Positions 25,815-33,976 of a stretch of 64,000 nt of DNA are shown here, piece by piece. The DNA is taken from the NCBI GenBank assembly GCA_021296065.1, contig JAGWBD010000014.1:1-64000 (forward strand). Reading direction: 5' to 3'. The first letter of the stretch is position 1. Each line of letters starts with the position of its first letter. The position numbers and the translations under genes were made by a program. Origin of the DNA: Anaerolineae bacterium (GTDB lineage Bacteria > Chloroflexota > Anaerolineae > Aggregatilineales > Phototrophicaceae). A model generated the notes under the pieces. That model did not search any database. It saw only the letters and a list, made by a program, of their open reading frames with translations, and had not been told where the DNA came from.

Positions 25815-25827
25815 GGGAGGTGCGCCG
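25815..25827 (+). promoter_or_regulatory. Conserved SBP leader element, copy 4
   Basis: GGGAGGTGCGCCG, 70 nt before the SBP4 ATG. A GTG-started frame gives a 19-codon basic peptide (MRRTKATKHRGIGRICVDK) that stops before SBP4. Confidence 0.6.
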
Positions 25828-25897
25828 GACGAAAGCGACGAAACACAGAGGGATTGGACGTATCTGTGTCGACAAGTAAGGTTAAGAAGGAGAGAAA

Positions 25898-27271
25898 ATG
25901 ACTCACAAACTGAGCCGCCGGGACATGCTGAAGGGCACGGCCGCCGGTGCGGTCGGGCTGGTGGCGGGTCTGACGCCTGCCATGGTGCCCGCGCAGGATG
26001 CCATCCAGATCCGCTGGTCGCAGAACGAGGAGCGCTGGACGCCGGTCGTCGACAATTACAACGACATCGCTGATACGCCGCTGGAAATCGAATTTCTCAG
26101 CATCACCGGCATCGACCACGAGGAAGTGGCTTCCAAGATCCTTTCGCTGCTGGCCGCCGGTCAGCCGCTGGACGCGGGCTATGCCGCGACCGAGGCCACG
26201 GTGCTGTATGCTGGTCAGGGCGTCGCCGCGTCGCTCACCGATCGCGTGAAGGACTCCGCCGACGAGTTGGCCGAATACTTTTCGGACATGGCGCCGATTC
26301 TGCCTGAGGTCATGATGTGGGAGGGCGACCTCTACCAGTTGCCCGATGGCTGCAACGCGCCCAACATGTACTTCAACCTGAACGTGCTGGAACTGGCGGG
26401 CCTGGAAGTGCCGGGGCCGGACTGGACCAAGGACGACTTCCACGAGTACGCCGTGGCCACCACCAACGCGGGTGGCCAGGAGACTTTCGGCTACGCCTGG
26501 ACGAACCGTCTCTGGGGCAGCTGGGGCCCGTGGTACTTCGTCAACGACAGCAACTTCCTCACCGAGGAACGCGCGCCGGGTGGCGAATGGCTGTGGGAGA
26601 CCTTCTATGCGGACAACGACACCGTGTCGCATCGCGGCGGCGGCTGGCGCTGGCCGGAGCCCAGTGCCAACCACCCCAACACGGTCGAGGCGCTGGAATA
26701 CGTCACCTCGCTGGTGGCCGATGGCATCAGCCCGGGCATCGAGATGGGCGGCGGTTCCTCGCTGCAGGGCCTCTACGTCACCGACAAGCTGGCCATGACG
26801 CCCGCGGGCGGTTTCTGGGCCGGCGGCCTGATCAACGCCGGCATGGAAAAGGGCACCTTCGACGTGCAGTTCTGGCCGCAGTGGAAATCGCAGCGGCACC
26901 AGCTGGGCGTCGGCGGCAACTGGATCTTCAGCGGCAGCCCCAACCCGGATGCCATGTGGGACCTGCTCAAATTCTCCGTCAAGCGGGACCAGATGCTCAG
27001 CCTCAAGGACCGTTACCGGCCCTTGATGAGGACCACGCCGGTGCGTCGTTCGATGGCCAGCGACGAGTCCTACGAGCCCAGCGGCCCGGCCAACTGGCAT
27101 GTCTTCTACGACACGCTGGATCGTCCGGACACGGGCCCGATCCCGGCGCCGCCGGAAGCCAACGCCGTCACCAACATTCACACCCGTTTCACCGGTCTGG
27201 CCGCGCCGCAGGATGCCATGGACCAGGCGCAGGCGGAACTGGTCACGCTCTTCGCCCGCACGCGCGGGTAA
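25898..27271 (+). CDS. Tat-exported ABC solute-binding protein, family 1 (SBP4)
   Basis: A 457-residue last copy of the SBP array, directly upstream of the permeases. It has Tat motif SRRDMLK and cleavage near VPAQD. The body is shared with SBP3 (LPDGCNAPNMYFNLNVLELA), but the Trp-Tyr-Phe after GSWGP is present. The C-terminal linker is shortened (GLAAPQDAMDQ), and it lacks the final Gly of the other copies' RTRGG end. RBS AAGGAG lies 7 nt before the ATG, the best of the four. As the copy next to the permeases it is probably the ancestral partner of the importer. Confidence 0.9.
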   Translation: MTHKLSRRDMLKGTAAGAVGLVAGLTPAMVPAQDAIQIRWSQNEERWTPVVDNYNDIADTPLEIEFLSITGIDHEEVASKILSLLAAGQPLDAGYAATEATVLYAGQGVAASLTDRVKDSADELAEYFSDMAPILPEVMMWEGDLYQLPDGCNAPNMYFNLNVLELAGLEVPGPDWTKDDFHEYAVATTNAGGQETFGYAWTNRLWGSWGPWYFVNDSNFLTEERAPGGEWLWETFYADNDTVSHRGGGWRWPEPSANHPNTVEALEYVTSLVADGISPGIEMGGGSSLQGLYVTDKLAMTPAGGFWAGGLINAGMEKGTFDVQFWPQWKSQRHQLGVGGNWIFSGSPNPDAMWDLLKFSVKRDQMLSLKDRYRPLMRTTPVRRSMASDESYEPSGPANWHVFYDTLDRPDTGPIPAPPEANAVTNIHTRFTGLAAPQDAMDQAQAELVTLFARTRG

Positions 27272-27303
27272 GCCCGGCCGCTGCAGCGGCCCACGCACTT
27301 TCA

Positions 27304-27327
27304 GGGGGAGTCGAGGACGGCTCCCCC
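27304..27327 (+). terminator. Intra-operon hairpin between SBP4 and permease
   Basis: GGGGGAGTC / GGCTCCCCC, a 9-bp stem with one T-G pair and a six-base loop, 33 nt after the SBP4 stop and 23 nt before the permease ATG. It probably lowers permease expression relative to SBP, as in other sugar ABC operons; this is inference. Confidence 0.55.
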
Positions 27328-27349
27328 TCAATAGCAAAAGGACTTCTTT

Positions 27350-28303
27350 ATGGCCAGCGAGACATTGGCAACGAGGGAGCGGCGGGGCGGTCTGCTCGGC
27401 TGGTTCCGGGCGGACACCTTCGAAGGGGTGCGGCGCCAGCGCGCCATCCTCGGTTACCTCTTTCTGTTGCCGGCCTTCATCGGCCTGGTGACCTTCGTGG
27501 TCGGCCCGATGTTCGTTTCCTTCGGTCTCAGTTTTTACCGATGGAACATTTTTAAACCGCCGGATCCCATCGGCATCGCCAACTTCCAGCGTCTGCTCAC
27601 CGATACGCGCCTGCCCGGCATCTATGCCAACACGCTCTTCCTGGTGGTGGGCACGGTGTTCATCACCCAGGTGCTGGCTCTGGCTCTGGCGCTGGGCGTC
27701 ACCAAACTCCGCAGCCGCAAGCTGGCCTACTTCCTGCGCACCTCCTGGTTCCTGCCGGTGCTGATGTCCGGCGCGGCCGTCGGGGTGACGCTGTCCTATC
27801 TCTTCCAGCGCGAGTTCGGTCCGATCAACTATTATCTGGGGCTCCTGGGTATCGATCGGGTGCCATGGATGACCTCTGCCAGCACGGTGATGTGGACCAT
27901 CATCATCACCGCGGTCTGGAAAAATCTGGGCTTCATCTTCGTCATTTATCTGGGCGCGGTGACCAACATCCCGCAGGAGATTCTGGACGCGGCCGACGTG
28001 GACGGGGCCCAGGGGTGGCGGCGCCTGTGGACGGTGACGCTGCCGCTGATCAGCCCAATCATGCTTTTCGCCACGGTGATCAACGTCATCGGCGCCATGC
28101 AGATCTTCGACGAACCGCAAATCATGACGCGCGGCGGACCGGGCGATGGCAGCCGCACGGCGGTGATGTACATGTACGAGGTGGCCTTCAAGGAACAGGA
28201 ATTCGGCTACGGCTCCTCCATCGCCGTCACGCTCTTCATCGCCATCCTGATCGTCACCGGCATCCAGTTCCTTCTCAGCAAGCGCTGGGTCTTTTACGGG
28301 TAG
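27350..28303 (+). CDS. Carbohydrate ABC transporter permease (MalF/UgpA type)
   Basis: A 317-residue inner-membrane permease with about six helices. The EAA loop that docks the ATPase is EILDAADVDGAQGWRRLW, followed by TVTLPLISP. The N-terminal part (YLFLLPAFIGLVTFVVGP) and NFQRLLTD are typical of the CUT1 family. It pairs with the next gene. No ATP-binding subunit is encoded in this island, so a shared MsmK/MalK-type ATPase elsewhere is likely. Confidence 0.92.
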   Translation: MASETLATRERRGGLLGWFRADTFEGVRRQRAILGYLFLLPAFIGLVTFVVGPMFVSFGLSFYRWNIFKPPDPIGIANFQRLLTDTRLPGIYANTLFLVVGTVFITQVLALALALGVTKLRSRKLAYFLRTSWFLPVLMSGAAVGVTLSYLFQREFGPINYYLGLLGIDRVPWMTSASTVMWTIIITAVWKNLGFIFVIYLGAVTNIPQEILDAADVDGAQGWRRLWTVTLPLISPIMLFATVINVIGAMQIFDEPQIMTRGGPGDGSRTAVMYMYEVAFKEQEFGYGSSIAVTLFIAILIVTGIQFLLSKRWVFYG

Positions 28304-28313
28304 GGGGTAAGCA

Positions 28314-29195
28314 ATGGCCGGCACAACCACGACTGTCGTTCGCGAACGACACACCATCAACCCGCTGGACAGGCCCTGGGGTCACTGGCTGCAGACGGCA
28401 TTCCTGATCGCCATCGGCCTGTTGACGCTGATGCCCCTGCTCTGGGTGATCTCGACTTCCTTCCGCACGCTGCGCGATTCCTTCACCGTGCCGCCGGTGT
28501 GGATCCACTTCGATTTTGACTTCAGCAACTATCAGTCCGTCTTCGATACCATCCCCTTCCTGAACATGCTCAAGAACAGCTTTTACTACGCCGGCGGCGC
28601 CGTGATTGGCGGGGCGGTGACCTCCGCGCTGGCGGGCTACGCCTTCGCGCGCCTGCAGTTCCGCGGCCGCGGCGTGCTGTTCTGGGTGGTGCTCTCGACG
28701 ATGATGGTGCCGGGCCAGATGACCATCATCCCTGTCTACATCCTGATGGGCGTCAAATACCTGAACCTGGTCAACACCATCTGGTCGCTGATCGTTCCCT
28801 CAGTGTTCACGGCCTTCGGCATCTTCCTGCTGCGGCAGTACTTCCGCCAGATCCCGGGCGATTACGAGGAGTCGGCGCTGATCGACGGCGCCAACCAGTG
28901 GCAGATCTTCCGCAGTATCTATTTGCCGCTGGCCGCGCCGGGCATCGCCATCCTCAGCATCCTGACCTTCAACAGCCGCTGGAACGACTACTTCACGCCG
29001 CTGGTCTTCATCAACTCGCAGCACGCCATGCCGATCACGATGGGCCTCGTCGAGTTGCAGGGCGAATGGTCCACCGGCAGTATCGCCGTCGTCTTCGCCG
29101 GCATTGTGCTGAGCGTGATCCCGGTCATCGTGGTCTACATCTTCGGCCAGCGCTATTTGCTGGAAGGCCTGATGATGGGCGGCATCAAGGGCTGA
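28314..29195 (+). CDS. Carbohydrate ABC transporter permease (MalG/UgpE type)
   Basis: A 293-residue partner permease with about six helices. The EAA loop is DYEESALIDGANQWQIF, followed by IYLPLAAPGIAILSI. It ends GQRYLLEGLMMGGIKG, the typical CUT1 C-terminus (QRYFVxGLTAGAVKG). It starts 10 nt after the first permease with GGGGGTAAG as RBS. The same operon continues into a second, more diverged permease pair. Confidence 0.92.
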   Translation: MAGTTTTVVRERHTINPLDRPWGHWLQTAFLIAIGLLTLMPLLWVISTSFRTLRDSFTVPPVWIHFDFDFSNYQSVFDTIPFLNMLKNSFYYAGGAVIGGAVTSALAGYAFARLQFRGRGVLFWVVLSTMMVPGQMTIIPVYILMGVKYLNLVNTIWSLIVPSVFTAFGIFLLRQYFRQIPGDYEESALIDGANQWQIFRSIYLPLAAPGIAILSILTFNSRWNDYFTPLVFINSQHAMPITMGLVELQGEWSTGSIAVVFAGIVLSVIPVIVVYIFGQRYLLEGLMMGGIKG

Positions 29196-29223
29196 TCGCC
29201 TGCGGGCGCACAGCCACAATGCC

Positions 29224-30138
29224 ATGAAGCGCCGCCGCGATCTGCTGGCGGCGCTTTTTCTTTTGCCGCTGTTCCTGTATCTGCTGCTCTTCGTGCTGCT
29301 TCCCACGCTCGATACGCTGGCGATCAGCCTGCAGCATCGGGTCAACTACGGGCCACGGCAATTCGCCGGCCTGGCCAACTATGTGCGCCTGACGGCCAAC
29401 CCGATGATGCCGTCCATCGCCGGTTTCACCTTCCTGCAACTGGCGAGCGCGGTGGCCATCACCCAGGCGCTGGCCCTGTCGCTGGCCCTGGGCGCGGCCA
29501 GGCTCGGGCGGCGCCTGGCCCACAGTCCGCGCACTGCGCTCTTGCCGGCGATCGGCATTGTGGCCGCCGTCTTCCTTTACCGGGGCTTCGAACCCGGGTT
29601 CAGCGCGGCCCGTTTCCAAATGTTTCTGATCGACTTCCCGCTCCTCTCCTTGCTGCCCTTTGAGGAACGCTGGCGCATCGCCGGATCGCTGGCGCACTGG
29701 GCCGACACCCTCGGGGCCGTGCGGGAATTTGCGGGTTTCACCTTCTGCGTCTATCTCCTGGGCGCGCTGGCGCTCCCGCGGGACGTGCTGGATGCGGCCC
29801 GCGTCGACGGTGGGCCAGCCTGGCGGCGCCTGTGGACGGTGACGCTGCCGCTGCTCGCTCCAACCGTCCTGTTCGCCACGGTGACGGACCTTTTGCGCGC
29901 CATACAGATGCTTGACCAACCGCAGATCCTGCTGTCCGAAAGCCTGGGCGAAGGCAGCAGCACGGGCCTGATTTATCTGATTGAGGTGTCCTTCAGGGAA
30001 GGCCTGTTCGGTTACGCCGCCGCCATTGTGGTCGCGAGCTACGTCGTCGTCGCCCTGCCGGCCGCGCTACTGGGCAACAACGGCGTCCGCTGGCTGCGCG
30101 GCAAGGGCTGGCTCAATCCGGCAAATCGCATGCCATGA
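29224..30138 (+). CDS. Diverged ABC permease (MalF type), second pair
   Basis: A 304-residue permease-like protein. The EAA loop is DVLDAARVDGGPAWRRLW, followed by TVTLPLLAPTVLFATV, which is nearly the same as in the first permease, so it probably arose by duplication. The middle is diverged and contains an unusual segment (EPGFSAARFQMFLIDFPLLS). The start at 29224 has no clear RBS; it lies 28 nt after the MalG-type gene. It may form a second transporter with the next gene or be a decaying copy. Confidence 0.78.
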   Translation: MKRRRDLLAALFLLPLFLYLLLFVLLPTLDTLAISLQHRVNYGPRQFAGLANYVRLTANPMMPSIAGFTFLQLASAVAITQALALSLALGAARLGRRLAHSPRTALLPAIGIVAAVFLYRGFEPGFSAARFQMFLIDFPLLSLLPFEERWRIAGSLAHWADTLGAVREFAGFTFCVYLLGALALPRDVLDAARVDGGPAWRRLWTVTLPLLAPTVLFATVTDLLRAIQMLDQPQILLSESLGEGSSTGLIYLIEVSFREGLFGYAAAIVVASYVVVALPAALLGNNGVRWLRGKGWLNPANRMP

Positions 30139-30824
30139 ACGGGACCATGCCATTCGGGTCCCCGGAAACGCTGCGGGTCGTCGCGCTGGTTCACGGCTAC
30201 GCGCTGGTCGCGCTGGTCGCGCTGGTCGGATTTCTGGCCATCTGCGCGCTGGCAGGCCACGCCGGCGCGCGCATGCGCTTTCGCTGGCGCGGCCCACTGC
30301 TCTGGTCGGCGCTGGTGCTGTTGCTCATGCCGGACCAGATGGCCCTGCCGTCGCTGCTTGTGTCCTCCGGGCCGGGCGCGACGCTGGAGGGCGAATTCGC
30401 CTGGCGAATCTTTGGCAGCCATCACATGCGCCTGCACCTGACCCTGGGCGTTCTTCTGTTGCAGCGCTGCTTCCGCCACGTCCCGCTCGAGTACGAGGAA
30501 GCCGCGCTGCTGGAAGGGGCCGGCCCCTGGCAGGGCTTTTGCCGCGCAGCCCTGCCCCCGACGACGCCCGCCCTTGCGCTGCTGGCGATTGTCGTCAGCC
30601 GCTCCCTCTTCGACAATATCCCCGAACTGCTGTCTCTCTATCCCGGCCCCGAAGCGGGCGCCCTGGCGGGCGGCGGAAATATTGGTTTCTCCGCAGTGGC
30701 GCGTGACTGGCGAATTGGCGAGCTTGCGGGCATACTTGTCGGCATTGTGCCGCTCCTGATTGTTTTTCTTTTCGGCCTGCGTCGTTGGTCGCAGGGACGG
30801 GTGAGCGGTGGCATCTGTGGTTGA
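30135..30824 (+). CDS. Short diverged ABC permease (MalG type), second pair
   Basis: A 229-residue protein coupled to the preceding permease by an ATGA overlap. The EAA loop is recognisable but altered (EYEEAALLEGAGPWQGF). It is about 60 residues shorter than the MalG-type partner at 28314. The periplasmic/C-terminal ERYLLxGLMMGGIKG end is reduced to GLRRWSQGRVSGGICG. The reduction suggests relaxed selection or a specialised transporter. Hydrophobicity indicates four to five helices. Confidence 0.7.
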   Translation: MNGTMPFGSPETLRVVALVHGYALVALVALVGFLAICALAGHAGARMRFRWRGPLLWSALVLLLMPDQMALPSLLVSSGPGATLEGEFAWRIFGSHHMRLHLTLGVLLLQRCFRHVPLEYEEAALLEGAGPWQGFCRAALPPTTPALALLAIVVSRSLFDNIPELLSLYPGPEAGALAGGGNIGFSAVARDWRIGELAGILVGIVPLLIVFLFGLRRWSQGRVSGGICG

Positions 30825-30846
30825 GCGCTGCATCCTGGAGGGCGGC

Positions 30847-32232
30847 ATGAGTATCTTTCACCGGCCGGCGGATGGCATCGTCGGCGATGTCATCCCCTTT
30901 TACTGGCAAGGCCAGTACCACGCCTTCTACCTGAAGGCGCCCCTGCCGCCACGGCGCGAGGGCGCTTTCCACAGCCCCTGGGCGCATTTGGTCTCAAGCG
31001 ACCTGGCGCACTGGGAGGAGTGGCCGGAGGCCATCGGCCCTGGCGGCCCTGGCGACCCCGACGAGATCAGTTGCTTTACCGGCTCGGTCATCGAGAAGGA
31101 CGGCCTGTTTTACATGTTCTATACGGGCTTTGCCGGCCGGGACAAGCCGCAGACCGTCTGCCTGGCCACCAGCGAGGACCTGCGCAGCTGGCACAAGGAC
31201 CCGCGCAACCCGCTGATCGTGGCCGACCCGCGCTGGTACGAGGCGATTGACTGGCGCGACCCCTTTCCCTTCTGGAACGAGGAGGCCGGCGAGTACTGGA
31301 TGTTGCTGGCCGCGCGCGAGCTTGAAGGGCCGGACAATCGTCGCGGCTGCCTCGCGCTGATGACCTCGCCCGACCTGCTGGAATGGACGGTGCAGCCGCC
31401 CTTCTGGGCGCCGCGCCTGTATTACACGCACGAATGCCCGGACCTGTTCCGCCACAATGGCCAGTGGGTGCTGGTCTATTCCACCTTCAGCGAACGCAAC
31501 ATCACCCATTTCCGCGTCAGTGATTCGCTGGCCGGGCCCTGGCTGGCGCCGCACAATGACGGCTTCGACGGACGCGCCTACTACGCTGCCAAGACCGCCG
31601 GTGATGGCCGGCGGCGCTTCGTCTTCGCCTGGGACCCGACGCGCGAGGGCGACCAGGACAGCGGCGGCTGGGAATGGGGCGGTGACATGGTCGTGCACGA
31701 GGTCACTGACGACCTGGGCGTGAAGCCGGTGCCGGCCCTGCTGGAGCGCTTCAACGAGCCGCGCGCAACGGGCCTTGAGCCCCTTTGCGGCACCTGGGAT
31801 ACGGTCAATGGCGCGCACCGCTCGGCCTTCGACGACGGCTATTCCGCCGCAAGGCTGGGCGAGTTGCCGCATACGGCCTCGCTGGGCGCCAGCATCCGTT
31901 GCGACCCGCAGACGCGTTCCTGCGGCCTGTTGCTACGCGTGGACGAGGCGCTGGAGAAGTACTATCAGGTGCGCTGGGAGCCGCAGGCCGGGCGCATCGT
32001 GTTTGATCGCTGGCCGCGGCCTGGCGACGAGCCCTTCATGCTGGAGCGGCCGCTAAACGACTGCGAGCAACTGGACCTGCGCGTGCTGGTCGAGGGCAGC
32101 GTGGTGGTCGTTTACGCCAACGATGAAGTGGCGCTGACCTGCCGCATGTACGACCATGTGACGGGCGCCTGGGGCCTCTTCGTCAACGAGGGCCAGGCCA
32201 CCTTCAGCAATTTGAGTTGCGCGGCCGGTTGA
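30847..32232 (+). CDS. GH32-like beta-fructosidase/glycosyl hydrolase
   Basis: A 461-residue clan GH-J enzyme. The usual WMNDPNG nucleophile motif is replaced by ADGIVGDVIPFYW, with D14 as the likely nucleophile. The stabilising Asp is in DWRDPFPF (D138) and the acid/base Glu in THECPDLF (E196), which retains the EC motif. The C-terminal beta-sandwich ends LVEGSVVVVYANDEVAL. No signal peptide, so intracellular. ATG 30847 is chosen for GGAGG 5 nt upstream; a GTG start at 30808 would overlap the permease. It belongs to a different GH32 branch from the four copies downstream. Confidence 0.85.
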   Translation: MSIFHRPADGIVGDVIPFYWQGQYHAFYLKAPLPPRREGAFHSPWAHLVSSDLAHWEEWPEAIGPGGPGDPDEISCFTGSVIEKDGLFYMFYTGFAGRDKPQTVCLATSEDLRSWHKDPRNPLIVADPRWYEAIDWRDPFPFWNEEAGEYWMLLAARELEGPDNRRGCLALMTSPDLLEWTVQPPFWAPRLYYTHECPDLFRHNGQWVLVYSTFSERNITHFRVSDSLAGPWLAPHNDGFDGRAYYAAKTAGDGRRRFVFAWDPTREGDQDSGGWEWGGDMVVHEVTDDLGVKPVPALLERFNEPRATGLEPLCGTWDTVNGAHRSAFDDGYSAARLGELPHTASLGASIRCDPQTRSCGLLLRVDEALEKYYQVRWEPQAGRIVFDRWPRPGDEPFMLERPLNDCEQLDLRVLVEGSVVVVYANDEVALTCRMYDHVTGAWGLFVNEGQATFSNLSCAAG

Positions 32233-32281
32233 TGGCGCGCAGTCACGGATATTTGACGCAGCGACACAAAGGGAGTTGACC

Positions 32282-33976
32282 TTGGCGACCTCAAGTTTCA
32301 CAAGAGACTCGATGCGCATCATGCAGGGCCAAAAGGGCGAGGGCCTGAAAGGCAAGGGCACGCCGCGCGTGATCTTTCAGCCTGAAACCAGCCACGCCCT
32401 GCGCGACGGCATCAGTATGCTGGCCGGCGCCATCCGTCCCACGCTGGGGCCCTCCTCCGGCACGGTGGCCATTAACTACATCACGAAGGAAAAGGGCCGG
32501 CCGGAGCTTTTGGACAGCGGCGGCGTGATTGCGCGGCGCATCATCGAACTGGAAGATGCCAGCGAGGACATGGGCGCCATGCTGCTGCGCTCCATGGTCT
32601 GCCGCCAGCATGACGAGATCGGCGACGGCACGGCCACGGCCACGGTGCTCTTCGAGGCGATTTACAAGGCCGGCCTGCGCTACGTCGCCGCCGGCGGCAA
32701 CGGCCAGCGTTTGCGCCATCACCTGGAGCAATTGCTGCCGCTGGTGCTTGCAGAACTGGAGCGCCAGACCTACGCCATCGACAGCATCGAAGACTATGCG
32801 CGCATCGCCGAATCGCTTTCACATGACCCGCCCATGGCCGAGATGATGGGCGAAATCTTCGACGTCATCGGCGAATACGGCCAGCTGGACATTCGCAAGG
32901 ACAACAGCCGCGGCTTGCGTCGCGACTATGTCGAGGGCATTTATTTCAACAGCGGCCTGCTTTCGCGCGTGCTGGTCAACGAGCAGGTCGTCAAAAGGAT
33001 CGAGTTACTCGACACGAACATTTTCATCTGTGATTTCAGCCTTGAGGACCCGCGCGAGCTCTTCCCGGTGATCGAATGCGCCGTGGACGCGAAGCTCAAG
33101 TCGCTGGTAATTTTTGCGCGCAACATGAACGAGGCCGCCCTGTCGCTGGTGCATGCGGCCAACCGGCCCGACCGCTTCCAGGCGCTGGCCCTCAAAATCC
33201 CGGACCCCAACCCGGACTTGCGCAACGCCGCCATCGAGGACCTTGCGGTGCTCACCGGCACGACCCCCTTGCTCAAGGTGATGGGGCACACGATGGAGTC
33301 GGTGACTCCGGCCCACTTCGGCCGTACGCGGCGCTTCTGGGCCACGTCGCATCAGTTTGGCCTGAACGGGCCGCGCGGCAATCCGCGGGCAATGCGCCAG
33401 CACATCATGCGCCTGGAGGAGCAGTTCCGGGTCGAGGAGGACAAGGACCAGCGCGACCAGCTGGAGGCGCGCATCGGCAAGCTGCTGGGCGGCTCGGCCA
33501 CCCTGTTTGTCGGTGGCTCCACCGAACCGGAGATCGAGATTCGCAAGAATCTGGCGGAACGCGCGGCCGCGTCGGTGCGCATGGCGCTGCGCGAGGGCGT
33601 GCTGCCCGGTTGCGGTCTGGCGCTGCTGAACGTGCGGCCGGTGCTGGAAGAACGTCTGGCCACGGCGACGGAAGCCGACGAACGGGCGGCCATCGGCATT
33701 TTGCTGGATGCCCTGCAAACGCCGACGCGCACGATCTACGAGAACGCGGGCTATGACGCCAGCGAGGTGATGGCCAAACTGTCCTTTGCCCCGCCCGGTT
33801 CCGCCTTTGACGTGCTGGGCGGCAAGGTGGTGGACCTGCAGGACGCCGGCATCCTCGACTGCGCCACGGTGGTCAAACGCTCCACCCGCAACGCCATCGC
33901 CACCGCCGCGCTGGCGCTGACCATCGACGTGCTGGTACATCTGCGCGAGCCGGAAATGATTGGAGTACCGACCTGA
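32282..33976 (+). CDS. Divergent GroEL-like chaperonin
   Basis: A 564-residue Cpn60-family protein covering equatorial, intermediate and apical domains (TLGPSSGTVAIN; IGDGTATATVLFEAI; VEGIYFNSGLLSR; EGVLPGCGLALLN). D115 of GDGTATATVL matches the GroEL Mg/ATP residue Asp87. At the GroEL Asp52 position it has Gly80 (DSGGV instead of KDGV), and at Asp398 it has Arg427 (ERAAASVRMALREG). Both are hydrolysis residues in GroEL. There is no groES next to it. TTG 32282 is chosen because GGGAG lies 6 nt upstream; ATG 32312 is possible. It lies between GH32-type genes and shares one base (TGATG) with the Asp-box propeller gene. Confidence 0.88.
   Translation: MATSSFTRDSMRIMQGQKGEGLKGKGTPRVIFQPETSHALRDGISMLAGAIRPTLGPSSGTVAINYITKEKGRPELLDSGGVIARRIIELEDASEDMGAMLLRSMVCRQHDEIGDGTATATVLFEAIYKAGLRYVAAGGNGQRLRHHLEQLLPLVLAELERQTYAIDSIEDYARIAESLSHDPPMAEMMGEIFDVIGEYGQLDIRKDNSRGLRRDYVEGIYFNSGLLSRVLVNEQVVKRIELLDTNIFICDFSLEDPRELFPVIECAVDAKLKSLVIFARNMNEAALSLVHAANRPDRFQALALKIPDPNPDLRNAAIEDLAVLTGTTPLLKVMGHTMESVTPAHFGRTRRFWATSHQFGLNGPRGNPRAMRQHIMRLEEQFRVEEDKDQRDQLEARIGKLLGGSATLFVGGSTEPEIEIRKNLAERAAASVRMALREGVLPGCGLALLNVRPVLEERLATATEADERAAIGILLDALQTPTRTIYENAGYDASEVMAKLSFAPPGSAFDVLGGKVVDLQDAGILDCATVVKRSTRNAIATAALALTIDVLVHLREPEMIGVPT

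Noticed and set aside
25781-28360. 859-codon minus-strand open frame over SBP4 and permease
   Set aside because: Composition (many His, Gln, Arg runs) and exact mirror of real genes show it to be a shadow.
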